The notes beneath the pieces were generated by a model. It worked only from the letters and a program-made list of their open reading frames with translations. It was not told the DNA's origin and did not search any database. A stretch of 58,892 nucleotides of DNA from a virus. The stretch lies in IMG/VR virus record IMGVR_UViG_3300021962_000120, positions 1 through 58,892 of that record. One strand, written 5' to 3'. The position numbers and the translations under genes are program-made. This document shows positions 8,064 through 16,846 of the stretch, in pieces. How positions within the stretch are numbered: position 1 is the first letter of the stretch; each line of letters begins with the position of its first letter.

Positions 8064-8231
8064 CTCACTTACCTCACTTTACTCAAACTTCACCTCACCT
8101 AAAATGAGGTAACCGAAATAGTCACTTTATTCAGTACCCTTACTCTCAATATAATAGTAGTATAGGGATAGTGAATAAATGAAGTAAACTGGGGGGTCAA
8201 AAATAGTGAGTGAAGTTTTGAGGTAAGTGAG
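8064..8231. repeat. Long hyphenated inverted repeat in a 220-bp gene-free gap
   Basis: CTCACTTACCTCA at 8064-8076 is the exact reverse complement of 8219-8231. Further in, 8126-8140 (TTTATTCAGTACCCT) pairs imperfectly with 8164-8179. The partly matching sequence between gives an extended imperfect palindrome centred near 8150. Both flanking genes point the same way, so it is not simply a shared terminator. It could be a replication or recombination site, an operator, or a structured RNA end. Confidence 0.6.
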
Positions 8232-8244
8232 GAAAGCGAAACGC

Positions 8245-8250
8245 TTATAT
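8245..8250 (+). promoter_or_regulatory. TATA-like box ahead of the GTPase module
   Basis: TTATAT at 8245-8250 (in GCTTATATTG) sits about 33 bp before ATG 8281, so the transcript would have a short leader of several bases that includes the GAGGA (8275-8279) close to the ATG. It follows the inverted repeat directly. Confidence 0.4.
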
Positions 8251-8280
8251 TGACCACTCATGTGACCATGGTTGAGGACA

Positions 8281-8847
8281 ATGCAACAAGGTAGCAACAC
8301 TTCCGACGCTGAAATCCGACTTATGGGCCTAATTCTTGCTCAATCCGCACTTGTGGGTTTGGCAATTGGCCTGTTTGACGCTGATATGTGGTTGAACACA
8401 AATGACCCAACGGTGAATGGCTTTACTTACGCCATGGCCGCATTTTTCGTGCAAGGCATCGCCTATTATTTCTTCAAAATGTTCTTTGAACAAAACATGC
8501 AAGAAAAAGTGCGGATTCAAAACATGGAGCGAGAACGACAAGGGCGTTATCGTACTATGCAATATCAATTTGATAATCGCCGCTCGGAAATGGAACTTCG
8601 TATGCAAGAAGCCCAGTTGGAGGCTGAATTGCGTTGGATGGAAGCCAACCCCGGTAAAATGCCGCCATCGTGGGGCGTACCGGGTGGTTCTCCTTCGTTA
8701 ATTGAACAGCAAGAAAACAAACTAATTTCCAATCCACCAAAGCATTCGGCTGAAATCAAAGCACCAGTCAATCTTGGTATCAAGGAAGAAGAAACTCCTT
8801 TGAAAAAGGACGGCACTCCCGACAAGCGATACAACAAGAATGACTGA
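8281..8847 (+). CDS. Two-span membrane protein with coiled-coil tail
   Basis: A 188-residue protein with two predicted membrane helices, near residues 13-33 (GLILAQSALVGLAIGL) and 48-69 (YAMAAFFVQGIAYYFFKMFF). A charged coiled-coil region (about 70-125, rich in Gln, Arg, Glu and Met) and a Pro/Lys tail follow. The start is ATG 8281; the frame is open from TTG 8272 but the ATG has a nearby GAGGA. It opens a unit with another membrane protein and the Arf-like GTPase, so it may be the membrane partner of that GTPase. No family was recognised. Confidence 0.7.
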   Translation: MQQGSNTSDAEIRLMGLILAQSALVGLAIGLFDADMWLNTNDPTVNGFTYAMAAFFVQGIAYYFFKMFFEQNMQEKVRIQNMERERQGRYRTMQYQFDNRRSEMELRMQEAQLEAELRWMEANPGKMPPSWGVPGGSPSLIEQQENKLISNPPKHSAEIKAPVNLGIKEEETPLKKDGTPDKRYNKND

Positions 8848-8858
8848 GTGGTGATGGT

Positions 8859-9119
8859 TTGGGTCGCATTTTCAAAACGCCTACGGATGATTCTACCGAG
8901 GCTACGCTTCGTGCGATGCATACCCAAAATACGCTTGACAACTATTATGAAAAAGGTGTAGGATGGCTACGAACCATTCTTTTTGTCGGTATGGCAATAC
9001 TCATTACCAGTTATTGGGAACTACACACAGGTGAATCAGCGTGGGAAAACACAGTAGAATGGGCGTGGGGCAAAGCACAAGACTTCGCAGACTGGCTTTG
9101 GGGGCTTGTAAATGGTTGA
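8859..9119 (+). CDS. Small single-span membrane protein
   Basis: An 86-residue protein (if TTG 8859 is the start; ATG 8916 would give 67) with one membrane helix (LRTILFVGMAILITSYW) and a Trp-rich amphipathic C-terminal part (WENTVEWAWGKAQDFADWLW). It overlaps the start of the GTPase gene by 8 bases, so the two are probably translated together. It may dock the GTPase at a membrane, but this rests only on position. Confidence 0.6.
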   Translation: MGRIFKTPTDDSTEATLRAMHTQNTLDNYYEKGVGWLRTILFVGMAILITSYWELHTGESAWENTVEWAWGKAQDFADWLWGLVNG

Positions 9120-9828
9120 ACCAGCAGGCACGGCGGTTGTCGGTGCGATGGTGTGGGGCAAAGCCATCTTTAATGCGTGGAGGCCACGCAAGGTCGGTAT
9201 TTACGGAGCGGGATTGACGGGTAAAACCACACTTGACCGTTACATGACCACACCGGGCGAAATGGAAGAAATACCCGAAGAGGACAGAACAACACATTTC
9301 AAAATACTTGGACGGCACATGCTTCCTAATCCAACACGAAAGCGTGTATCTTGGAAAGGAGAAAAGCGTGTTGTCTTTTCTGCTGATGTTGGTGGACAAG
9401 AGCGGTTTTGGAATCTGTGGATAGATGATATGGTGGCTCGTCAAGTAGAATGTGTAGTGTACATGTTTGATGACCGGGCTATCAAAGGGGGTGATGAAGC
9501 CCTGCAACAAATTGCTGGCTTCAAATATCTCGTTGATGCTATAACAAACAGACATTATCGTTATCGTAATTTCAAAAGCCGATGGAAGGGCAAAAGATAC
9601 GCTCCTAAACTCGTCATGCTGGTTGCCAATAAAGCCGACCGATTCTTTGATGAAACGGCGGTGATGCTTTGGCAACAAGACCGTATCGGTGAACACAAAA
9701 TCTTTGATGCATTCCGTGATGACCTTATTCGCTTGCAAAAAGCAGGTGTGCCTACTCGTCGCTCGTTTATGGCGACAAGAATTGGGTGGAATGTGGACGC
9801 AACCATGGTAAATCTTTTAACATCGTAG
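9112..9828 (+). CDS. Arf-like small GTPase
   Basis: A 238-residue P-loop GTPase. G1 is GAGLTGKT (residues 32-39), G3 is DVGGQERF (from D92) followed by WNLW, as in the Arf/Arl family where DVGGQ precedes an invariant LW, and G4 is NKAD (173-176). The G5 region is weak (MATRIGW). A hydrophobic N-terminal helix (VVGAMVWGKAIFNAW) before the fold resembles the membrane-binding helix of Arf proteins. Such GTPases switch between GDP and GTP states to control membrane or assembly partners. It directly follows two membrane-protein genes, which suggests action at a membrane. Alternatives are a Ras-like or MglA-like GTPase. A GTPase of this type in a virus is unusual. Confidence 0.85.
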   Translation: MVEPAGTAVVGAMVWGKAIFNAWRPRKVGIYGAGLTGKTTLDRYMTTPGEMEEIPEEDRTTHFKILGRHMLPNPTRKRVSWKGEKRVVFSADVGGQERFWNLWIDDMVARQVECVVYMFDDRAIKGGDEALQQIAGFKYLVDAITNRHYRYRNFKSRWKGKRYAPKLVMLVANKADRFFDETAVMLWQQDRIGEHKIFDAFRDDLIRLQKAGVPTRRSFMATRIGWNVDATMVNLLTS

Positions 9829-9837
9829 GTGGAGAAA

Positions 9838-10008
9838 ATGACAAAAACAACAATAGCATCAGTAGGACAAACCAGTAACAGTGTACGCACCGTTATTCCA
9901 ATGTGGATTGCTGAACTTATGGGACTTGAAAAAGGTGCAAAAATTAAATGGAAATTGATTCGCACAGAAGAAGGCTACGCCGCACAATTTATAGGTGATA
10001 AACAATGA
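9838..10008 (+). CDS. AbrB/SpoVT-type swapped-hairpin DNA-binding protein
   Basis: A 56-residue protein, MTKTTIASVGQTSNSVRTVI then PMWIAELMGLEKGAKIKWKL. The pattern S-x-R-T-V-I-P-x-W-I-A-x-x-M-G-L-x-x-G-x-x-I-x-W is that of AbrB-like antitoxin or transcription-regulator folds, which bind DNA as dimers. GGTGGAG lies just upstream as ribosome site, and its stop overlaps the next start (ATGA). No toxin gene is recognisable next to it, so a viral transcription regulator is more likely than an antitoxin. Confidence 0.75.
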   Translation: MTKTTIASVGQTSNSVRTVIPMWIAELMGLEKGAKIKWKLIRTEEGYAAQFIGDKQ

Positions 10009-10931
10009 TGAACTTTACACGACCTCAACAACGACTTAGCGATGCAAATAATGCTCACTTGTATGCTTTAGCACAACAAGGCAATGCAGGACTTTCTCAT
10101 GCCGCTCTTATGGAACAGGCTACTGCTCAACAACGGATGCAAGCCATGGCTGGTGAAAACAATTTGCAAGTTCCAAAAGTGAACTTTTACCCATCACGCC
10201 ATCCCGACCCACACAAGGCTCGGCGTAAAGACATTAAACAAGCATATTCGTTGTTGATGCCTTCTAAGCGTAATATATTCAATCCAATGCGTACATTTTT
10301 TGGTCGCAAATACCGCTATGACAAACAAACCAATGTGTGTGTTGTGGACGGTTGTGATTGCGCCGTTTTAATTCAATACGACAACTTGTACGCTAAGATT
10401 TGTGATGAAGATACTGGGCGCAGTCTATGGGAAATGTATTGGCAGAACCCAGTAACAGGTGAGGCTGAAGCATTTATCGCAAAAGACAAAGTAACCAATG
10501 GGCGTAAAATGCGTGGCACCTATTGTCCCGAACACCTTCATCTCTACCATTTGCTGTGCAAGTGGGAAGCAGAAGAGGACAAAGTGCGTGAAAATAACCC
10601 ACGCCGCCTTCGTGACCATGTAAAGCGTGGTGTAAGTGTGGTTACCGTTCCTGTAGCCTCCATTACGAAGAAAGACCCAACACCACCCATGCTTGAGAAA
10701 TACGAGCCTTTCTTTGACCAGTTGATGCAAGATTCAAAGAAAACAAAAGGCATCAACATCATTCACTACCAAAACCCTGTAAGTAAACAAAATGATGTTA
10801 CCATGGTAGTGTTTGACTTGCGTATTTTTGAGCATGAATTGCTCATGATGAATCAACCAACGCAGGCTTTCCAAAACATGATGAGTAATCAAAACGCTCT
10901 TGAACAAGAAACGCTTGGATTGGGTGAGTGA
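10005..10931 (+). CDS. Unknown protein with Cys/His cluster
   Basis: A 308-residue protein of unrecognised family. The N-terminal 60 residues are Gln/Ala-rich. A middle region has Cys residues in VCVVDGCDCAV and later YCPEHLHLYHLLC, which could bind a metal. The C-terminal half is mixed alpha/beta and ends in a Gln/Met/Asn-rich tail. It overlaps the AbrB-type gene by ATGA and is followed after one base by the next gene, so it is in the same operon as the GTPase. Confidence 0.7.
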   Translation: MMNFTRPQQRLSDANNAHLYALAQQGNAGLSHAALMEQATAQQRMQAMAGENNLQVPKVNFYPSRHPDPHKARRKDIKQAYSLLMPSKRNIFNPMRTFFGRKYRYDKQTNVCVVDGCDCAVLIQYDNLYAKICDEDTGRSLWEMYWQNPVTGEAEAFIAKDKVTNGRKMRGTYCPEHLHLYHLLCKWEAEEDKVRENNPRRLRDHVKRGVSVVTVPVASITKKDPTPPMLEKYEPFFDQLMQDSKKTKGINIIHYQNPVSKQNDVTMVVFDLRIFEHELLMMNQPTQAFQNMMSNQNALEQETLGLGE

Positions 10932-10932
10932 C

Positions 10933-11553
10933 ATGTTGGGACTTGGCGGAAACAATAACCAAATGCCGATGAATAACGGTGCCCTTAACTTGGGCGTATC
11001 GGGTAATCAACAACCGTGGCCTGCACAGCAAAATCCATTCGGTCAAGCCGCCGCTAACCCATTTGTGCAAGGTATGACGGGGGGAGCATCTGCTCAATGG
11101 GCACAACAACCTGTTGCACCACCAAGTGAAATTGAATTGCAAATTATGTTGCTTCGTGGGATTGTACCTGTGGACAGGTTCATTGCCAGCCAACAAATGG
11201 CTACACTGATTCAAATGTTAAACAATCTTGTTAGTTTTAGCGTTCTTGAAGTTATGAAAAACGCAGTGTTCATTGAAGATGGGGATGGTAACCTCAAAAT
11301 GGACATTACCAAGTTGCCTCAGCATCTCCAAACCATGAGTGCTGAAAACATCAAGGCTGAGTTTAATGCCCTGCAAAGCGGGGCACAGCAAAACATCACG
11401 CTTGCTGAGCAAGGACAATCACAAATAGCCGCATATTCGCAACAGAATATGATGAGCGGTGCGCTTTCAGCGGCATTGGCTGATGAAGGTATGATGGAAA
11501 AAATGGGTAGCGGTGTTGGAAGTGTTGCTCGTGGACTTATGGGGTTGAGATGA
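10933..11553 (+). CDS. Unknown Gln/Asn-rich protein
   Basis: A 206-residue protein, taking ATG 10933 (MLGLGGNNNQ); the frame is open upstream to TTG 10900 but that would overlap the previous gene. The first 60 residues are low-complexity Asn, Gln, Pro and Gly. The middle (EIELQIMLLRGIVPVDRFIA) is helical, and the C-terminus is Met/Gly/Ser-rich (MMEKMGSGVGSVARGLMGLR). The style is that of a virion or assembly protein. No family was recognised. It overlaps the next start by ATGA. Confidence 0.65.
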   Translation: MLGLGGNNNQMPMNNGALNLGVSGNQQPWPAQQNPFGQAAANPFVQGMTGGASAQWAQQPVAPPSEIELQIMLLRGIVPVDRFIASQQMATLIQMLNNLVSFSVLEVMKNAVFIEDGDGNLKMDITKLPQHLQTMSAENIKAEFNALQSGAQQNITLAEQGQSQIAAYSQQNMMSGALSAALADEGMMEKMGSGVGSVARGLMGLR

Positions 11554-11795
11554 TGGATAAAAATACAATGATTGGACAATCGTTTGCCGCTACTTCACTG
11601 AATGTGCTTAATCCTCATCGCAGTGTCATTGTGGACATGATAATGGTACAAATCCTTTCTTCCATTATCACACTTACTTTACTCCTTCTTTTCAAAGGCA
11701 ATGAAATTGGTTCAACCAACGCTTCATATCTATTGGTAGGATTATTCGGCTCACTCGTCTTTTTGACCGCTGTTTATTCCCGCATCACCAATTGA
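11550..11795 (+). CDS. Two-span membrane protein
   Basis: An 81-residue protein with two hydrophobic helices: DMIMVQILSSIITLTLLLLF (about 29-48) and ASYLLVGLFGSLVFLTAVYS (about 58-77). It starts with ATGATG overlapping the previous stop. Its end overlaps the minus-strand zinc protein by 45 bases, tail to tail. It closes the operon that begins at 8281. No family was recognised; a holin-like role is possible by size and topology but not shown. Confidence 0.65.
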   Translation: MMDKNTMIGQSFAATSLNVLNPHRSVIVDMIMVQILSSIITLTLLLLFKGNEIGSTNASYLLVGLFGSLVFLTAVYSRITN

Positions 11796-12038
11796 CGGCC
11801 ATTTTCCAATCGGGCATTCCGATGAAAGAAGTGCCACTTTAGTTTTGATGAAACAACCGCATTGTGTACATCGTGGTTGGTCACCTCCAAACGGGCAACT
11901 GTAACAGATTCGGGTACGCTCTTCACGAAGAATCAGTGGTGCTTCTCGCCCCAACGCAATATCTTTCATAGCATTGGTAAGACTCCGAATTGTTTCGTAG
12001 TTTAATGGCACTTTTGCTATCCTTGGCCTTCTTCCCAT
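11751..12038 (-). CDS. Small zinc-binding protein, phage-type CxxC...CGC family
   Basis: A 95-residue minus-strand protein. After a helical N-terminus it has CYSCPF, then CTQCGCFIKTKVAL, then CPIGKW, a cysteine order typical of a widespread family of small phage proteins that bind one zinc. Homologues usually end soon after the CP-x-GKW. It starts 50 bp from the divergent gene at 12089, with which it shares a central TATA-like box. The function of the family is not known to me. Confidence 0.75.
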   Translation of the reverse strand: MGRRPRIAKVPLNYETIRSLTNAMKDIALGREAPLILREERTRICYSCPFGGDQPRCTQCGCFIKTKVALLSSECPIGKWPSIGDAGINSGQKDE

Positions 12039-12088
12039 ATTGTTGTTTCATTCGGAATCGTTTTTAACTCCTGCTCTTTAACACCGAC
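12039..12088. promoter_or_regulatory. Second compact divergent promoter with one central TATA-like box
   Basis: Fifty bp separate the minus-strand ATG (12038) from the plus-strand ATG (12089). The only AT-rich run, GTTTTTAAC (12060-12068), lies in the middle, about 25 bp from each start. It mirrors the 51-bp promoter at 4075-4125 in size and layout. Confidence 0.55.
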
Positions 12089-12766
12089 ATGGCGGGGGAG
12101 CGGGTAGTCAAGCGTTCTTGCGCTTTTTGTATTTCCGAAGAGCGGGCTTCGCTTGAAGAGCAAATGCTTCAAGGGTATATTTCGGCTCGCCAGTTGGACA
12201 AAGACATGGGGTGGCGAAGTAACACCGCAGACCGTCATTACCGTAATCACATGGGGGATTATCACATGGCCGCAAACACCGATTGTGCTCTTTGTGTAAC
12301 TCCTATGCGAAGCGATTACGAGCGTGCGTACTTTGAAGATGGAAGTGTAAGTGAACATATTGCTCAAGAGATGGGTATTTCCGAGGACAATGTGTACCAC
12401 CACATGCGACACCACTTTCAGCCCCTCGTGCAAAAGTCTGCCGCTATTGAAGTTGCACTTACGGCTGGTAGTGAAATCGCTCTTCTTCGCTCAAACGCTG
12501 AGAAATTAAATCACAAACTTAGTGAGTTGTTGGACGAAGGCACAGTTCATGAAGATGGATTCGTGCGGGATGCGGTGGCTTTGCATAAAGAAGTGCGTGA
12601 AACTGTCAAAGACCTTTTGCGCTTCCAAGACCAATGGGGTGCTAAGAGTGACGGCCAACAAGTCAATCAAACATTCAACATTTTGCAAGTAGAGTTGGGC
12701 AAAGAAAGCCCCGACACATGGATGCGAATTAAGCGGCAATTGCAAGAAAACATGGGGGTTGAATAA
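12089..12766 (+). CDS. Terminase small subunit-like protein with duplicated zinc/helix-turn-helix module
   Basis: A 225-residue protein with two tandem copies of a C-x2-C ... helix-turn-helix ... H-x3-H module: CAFC with HYRNH (residues about 11-52), and CALC with HMRHH (about 66-110). This pattern, a cysteine pair followed by 'R..E....G.S...IA...G.S...VY.H...H', is known from phage terminase small subunits and related DNA-binding proteins. A helical C-terminal half follows (KLNHKLSELLDEG, LHKEVRETVKDLL). Position upstream of TerL supports a DNA-recognition role in packaging, though three large genes lie between. A transcription regulator is the alternative. It is probably expressed leaderless from the shared promoter. 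Confidence 0.7.
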   Translation: MAGERVVKRSCAFCISEERASLEEQMLQGYISARQLDKDMGWRSNTADRHYRNHMGDYHMAANTDCALCVTPMRSDYERAYFEDGSVSEHIAQEMGISEDNVYHHMRHHFQPLVQKSAAIEVALTAGSEIALLRSNAEKLNHKLSELLDEGTVHEDGFVRDAVALHKEVRETVKDLLRFQDQWGAKSDGQQVNQTFNILQVELGKESPDTWMRIKRQLQENMGVE

Positions 12767-14886
12767 TGCCAATGATGGGTCGTGGCTCCGATACTCGCAT
12801 GTACTCGCCTCGTAGCGAGTCGGACAAAATGTACTCCTCGGCTAACGAGGACGAGGACAAGTACAGCCCTGCCGACCCGGAGTACAATGAGCAAAAGCGT
12901 GAAGAAAAGAAACGCATGGCTGAGGAGAAAAAAGCCAAGCGTGCAAAAGTCAAGCACATCAAAATCCGTGCCACACAAGGATTAAGCGGAGAAGAGTCTC
13001 CATCTCCGCTGGATGACGGTAACAAGCGTGATGATGAGCGTGAAATTGGTTTGGCTGGTGGCCCTGCTGGAAGTCGTGGTACACTTCTTGACCTCGCTAC
13101 TGGGGCAAAAAGCGGAACAGGCTCAGCCATGAGTCCCGGCCTCCCAATTGCCATGAGCGAGCCGATGGAAGATGCTTGGAGTACATTGTTGAAAGAAGAT
13201 GAAGAGCCACATTCATTTAATTTAAACGAAGTGTTCAAAACTCCTAATCACGAGTGGTACGACCAAATTATGGGTATGGAAACTCCAATGGTGCAGAACT
13301 TGGTCAATAGCGGAATAATGAATGCAATGGGCTATAAAAACCACCTCTATGGAGATGCAGAAACAATAAGTGGTATGCACGAAGATGAACTTGACCCACA
13401 GGATTCAATGGACATGATAATGGAACATCGCAATTCTTTGTTGGTTTTGGATGCAATAATGCGAGGTAAAGAGCATACTATACCACAGCAATTCCGTGAT
13501 TATCACAAAAATGCGGATATGACAAGGATGCTCAGTGGTATGCCACCACATGCACAAATAGCCGCAAACTTAGCAGGTTTGTACACCAATTTGAATTATC
13601 TCGGACAACTCATTGGCCCTCAAATGGGCGAACCCGATGATGATTTTAGGACAAAGAATGCCAGCGAGCCGATGGAGGATGCTTGGAGTTCGTTGCTCAA
13701 GCAAGACGACCATGTACACGATGTTGGTGATGGTTCGGATAAAGACGCTCAACGGTATTTTGACGAAGAAGTAAAACCCGTGGTCATGAATCCCGACACT
13801 CCAAGACCATACGCAATGTTGGATAACGGTGTATTGGAATCAAAAATAGAAAGAATGATAATGAGACTTGAACCAATGGACGAAGAAATACTCAATGAGT
13901 ACAATTACCGAATGGTTGAAAATGACCTTGATGCACAAGGTAGCCCTGTAACTGATGCGGGATATGACCGTACTTTCCAAGATGTTTTTAGAAGTGAGCC
14001 GATGGAGGATGCTTGGAGTTCGTTGCTCAAGCGTGAAACTGAACGCACTATTGCAGGGCGACGGCGGCGTGAGGCTCGTCAAGAGTTTCGCCCATCTACG
14101 GGTCAATTCAAAACGCCACCGGGCGGTATGAGCGGTGGGGCTGGTGCGACGATGCGCCGCTTCAAAGCGCAAATGCGTGGTATCAAAAGCGGCAAAAAGA
14201 CGGGACTGATGAAACCACATTTGGCTGTGGAAATGAGTCACCGTGGTATTCAAACTAAACAACCGCTGTCTAAAGACCCGCAAAAGTACACGCAGTACAA
14301 AGGCCAATCCGAGGCTCGTAAAATCATGGGTGGTGTACGCACTCCGTTTTCACCGCACGCACGATACGGTGCCCGCTCCAACTACGCTGGCCCAACGGGT
14401 GCTGGCCGTATTGGAGGATTGATGCCCGGACAGCGTGGACAAATGAGCCAACCTTCATTGCGTCCTATGCGTGTACGCCAACCTCGTATGCCAAGTATGC
14501 GCCCTCCTATGCCTCCTACACCACCTATGATGCCGCCGATGCAATCCAGTGTACCCAGTGTACCCAGTATGCCCGCTCCTCCATCCAGCATTATGATGAG
14601 TGAAGAGCGATACCAAAGCGAATTGTTGAAGGCTCGCAACACGCTTCATCGTATTGAATTGCTTAACCTTATGCGACGGTTAATTCAAGCCAAAGAGCGT
14701 GAGGCTAAACTGAAGAAGTCCGAAGGTATCAAGCCCAACAGCGGCCATTTGCCACCCCACCCTGCTGGTGTTGAGCCAAGCGATGATGATGACCCCGATG
14801 GGCCAACCGAGAACCTTGAGACAGATGCCAAAACTTTTGGGCTTGACCCAGTGGGTATCATCAACAGCCGAAGGGGGCATATGTGA
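12766..14886 (+). CDS. Beads-on-a-string protein with three helical tags and Met/Pro-rich tail
   Basis: A 706-residue protein. The N-terminal 130 residues are highly charged (Lys, Glu, Asp, Ser) and probably disordered. Three copies of SEPMEDAWSxLLK follow (DNA 13153-13197, 13660-13701, 13990-14034), the last two identical through SEPMEDAWSSLLK. They are separated by 160- and 100-residue AT-rich segments of unknown fold. The C-terminus is basic, then Pro/Met-rich (PPMPPTPPMMPPMQ), then coiled coil. The same arrangement is seen in the 870-residue protein at 5448. It is likely a virion or prohead-associated protein. It overlaps both neighbours by 1-4 bases, so it is co-translated with the TerS-like gene. 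Confidence 0.8.
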   Translation: MPMMGRGSDTRMYSPRSESDKMYSSANEDEDKYSPADPEYNEQKREEKKRMAEEKKAKRAKVKHIKIRATQGLSGEESPSPLDDGNKRDDEREIGLAGGPAGSRGTLLDLATGAKSGTGSAMSPGLPIAMSEPMEDAWSTLLKEDEEPHSFNLNEVFKTPNHEWYDQIMGMETPMVQNLVNSGIMNAMGYKNHLYGDAETISGMHEDELDPQDSMDMIMEHRNSLLVLDAIMRGKEHTIPQQFRDYHKNADMTRMLSGMPPHAQIAANLAGLYTNLNYLGQLIGPQMGEPDDDFRTKNASEPMEDAWSSLLKQDDHVHDVGDGSDKDAQRYFDEEVKPVVMNPDTPRPYAMLDNGVLESKIERMIMRLEPMDEEILNEYNYRMVENDLDAQGSPVTDAGYDRTFQDVFRSEPMEDAWSSLLKRETERTIAGRRRREARQEFRPSTGQFKTPPGGMSGGAGATMRRFKAQMRGIKSGKKTGLMKPHLAVEMSHRGIQTKQPLSKDPQKYTQYKGQSEARKIMGGVRTPFSPHARYGARSNYAGPTGAGRIGGLMPGQRGQMSQPSLRPMRVRQPRMPSMRPPMPPTPPMMPPMQSSVPSVPSMPAPPSSIMMSEERYQSELLKARNTLHRIELLNLMRRLIQAKEREAKLKKSEGIKPNSGHLPPHPAGVEPSDDDDPDGPTENLETDAKTFGLDPVGIINSRRGHM

Positions 14887-16846
14887 TGTTGATTCGTGTG
14901 GGTCACCCTCTCATCAAGGCGTGGAGTCTTGTGGGGCACGGGCCAGCAGGCCCGCAGATTTTCCGCAACCCCCCACCGCAGGCCTTCCGCCCCGAAAATG
15001 AAGATGACCTCCCTGCTTTTGCTCATGATGGTGTGGGAAATGTTTTGCCCGGTCAATGGAGTATTGGAGAACACGGTCAAAAAGTGTATCAAACCGACCA
15101 TGGTGATTTTCACCACGGCATTGATGCAGTGGTAAAGCATCTTGGTGATTTTTTGCGAGCAAGAGGCTTAAACTACGACCCTGTGGAAATTGTAAACCAC
15201 GCCATCAACGAGTTTAACGATACGCACACCAACGCTGACCAGCATGAGTTGGCTAATTTCCATTCCCCCGAATGGCGCAAGATTCGTGGTAATGCTCTTG
15301 CCCCCGGTGATGCTACACGAGACATAACCACTCGCCCTGCCCGCACACAAGGTGGAACAAAAATTACCATGCTTACCAACAAAAATCACGAGCAAACGCC
15401 CGTTGGTCGTTTTCTTGAATCGTATTACATTCCATTCAACAAACAATTGATGCACACTTTAGAAGATATTGGCATTCCTCAAGCCGAAATCAAGCAAGCA
15501 CTTCCTTTCACCAAATACCCGTACTTGTATGCCCACTTGTCGGCTCCACAGGGCTATTTACGCTCGTATGCCAAACAACACGGGTCGGAAATTGACGAGG
15601 CAATGATGGGTAACGCTCCCGAAGGATATTTTGGAGACACCGAGGCTGTACGCACTTGGGAGGTCTTGCACCACCTTCCCGACGCTTTCTTTTATCCCAA
15701 TGTCAAAGAAAACATGCAAAAGAAGGGTAAGCAACCCACGGGATTGTACCAAGCCGCTCATTCCATGATTGACAAAGCCTTGCAACAGGGGATTGAACAT
15801 ATTCCCAATGTCAATGTCACCATCAATACCGGAACGCTTGGTAGCCCGCAGATGATTAACCGACCACTTCACGAGATTCTTCAAACACCCGATTTGCGAG
15901 AGGCTTTGGTCAAAGATATGGCGAATGTGCCTGCTATGATGTTCCTGTTTGGTCGCAGTGGACAAGGTGACTTCAAGCGACTGTATGACCATATGATGGA
16001 AAAATACGGTGCAACTGAAGATATGCTTTCAGCGAGTGAGCAAGCCAAGTATCTTTCTGCTGGTGAAAAAGGTGGCAAGGGTATGCACGAATCGGCTAAA
16101 CGCATGTTTGCTCTTGCCCGTGCATCGGGTGAAGGTAGTGAAGAAGGGCGTAGCCGATTTGGTGAGCATCCCATTTCAGCCGATGAGTTGCAAGCCATGG
16201 GGGTGTACCACAGTGACAACCTCATGAATCAAGTTGACCGTTTTCGCACTGTTCTTGAGGCACTGGCCGACCATCAAGCCAGTGCACAAGGTCACAAAGT
16301 TAAGCGAGGTATTGGTGACATTCCTACCACCGCTCGCCCTGCCATGAGCATTGGTGGTTATCCACAAATGAATGCTGAAACAGGTGAATACTCCATGTCA
16401 CCTCTTGACCCCCACATGGATGCGTATATTCACGACATCCATGACTTTGCACCAACACAGGGCTTTGACCCTACCCTTACACAGTCGCCCGGACAGCAGG
16501 TTCTTTCTTCACCTGTTCCACCCGTACCATCTCCTGCGGGTTCTCTTCCGGCTACACCTTCGGCTCCTGTCCGGGCGGCACCTTCTTCTTTCCCACACAC
16601 CCCACGGCAACAGTTCCAACAGTTGCGACCGCAAATTGGGCAACTTGACCCCATGCAGTTCCGTCAACTGCTTGAACAATCGGGCCGTCGCAGACCCATG
16701 CCGATGAGCGATGCACCGCTTTCTCCCATGGAAGCGGCGGCACAGCGACTCATGGCTGACCCACAACAATCTCTTCTCAGCGAGTATTACAAGTCCATGG
16801 ACAAAGCCATGGATGATGTCATGCAAATTATAAAAGGTGGACGACG

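Noticed and set aside
9838-10008. Toxin-antitoxin pair around the AbrB-type gene
   Set aside because: No toxin-like gene is next to it; the neighbours are the GTPase and a 308-residue unknown protein.
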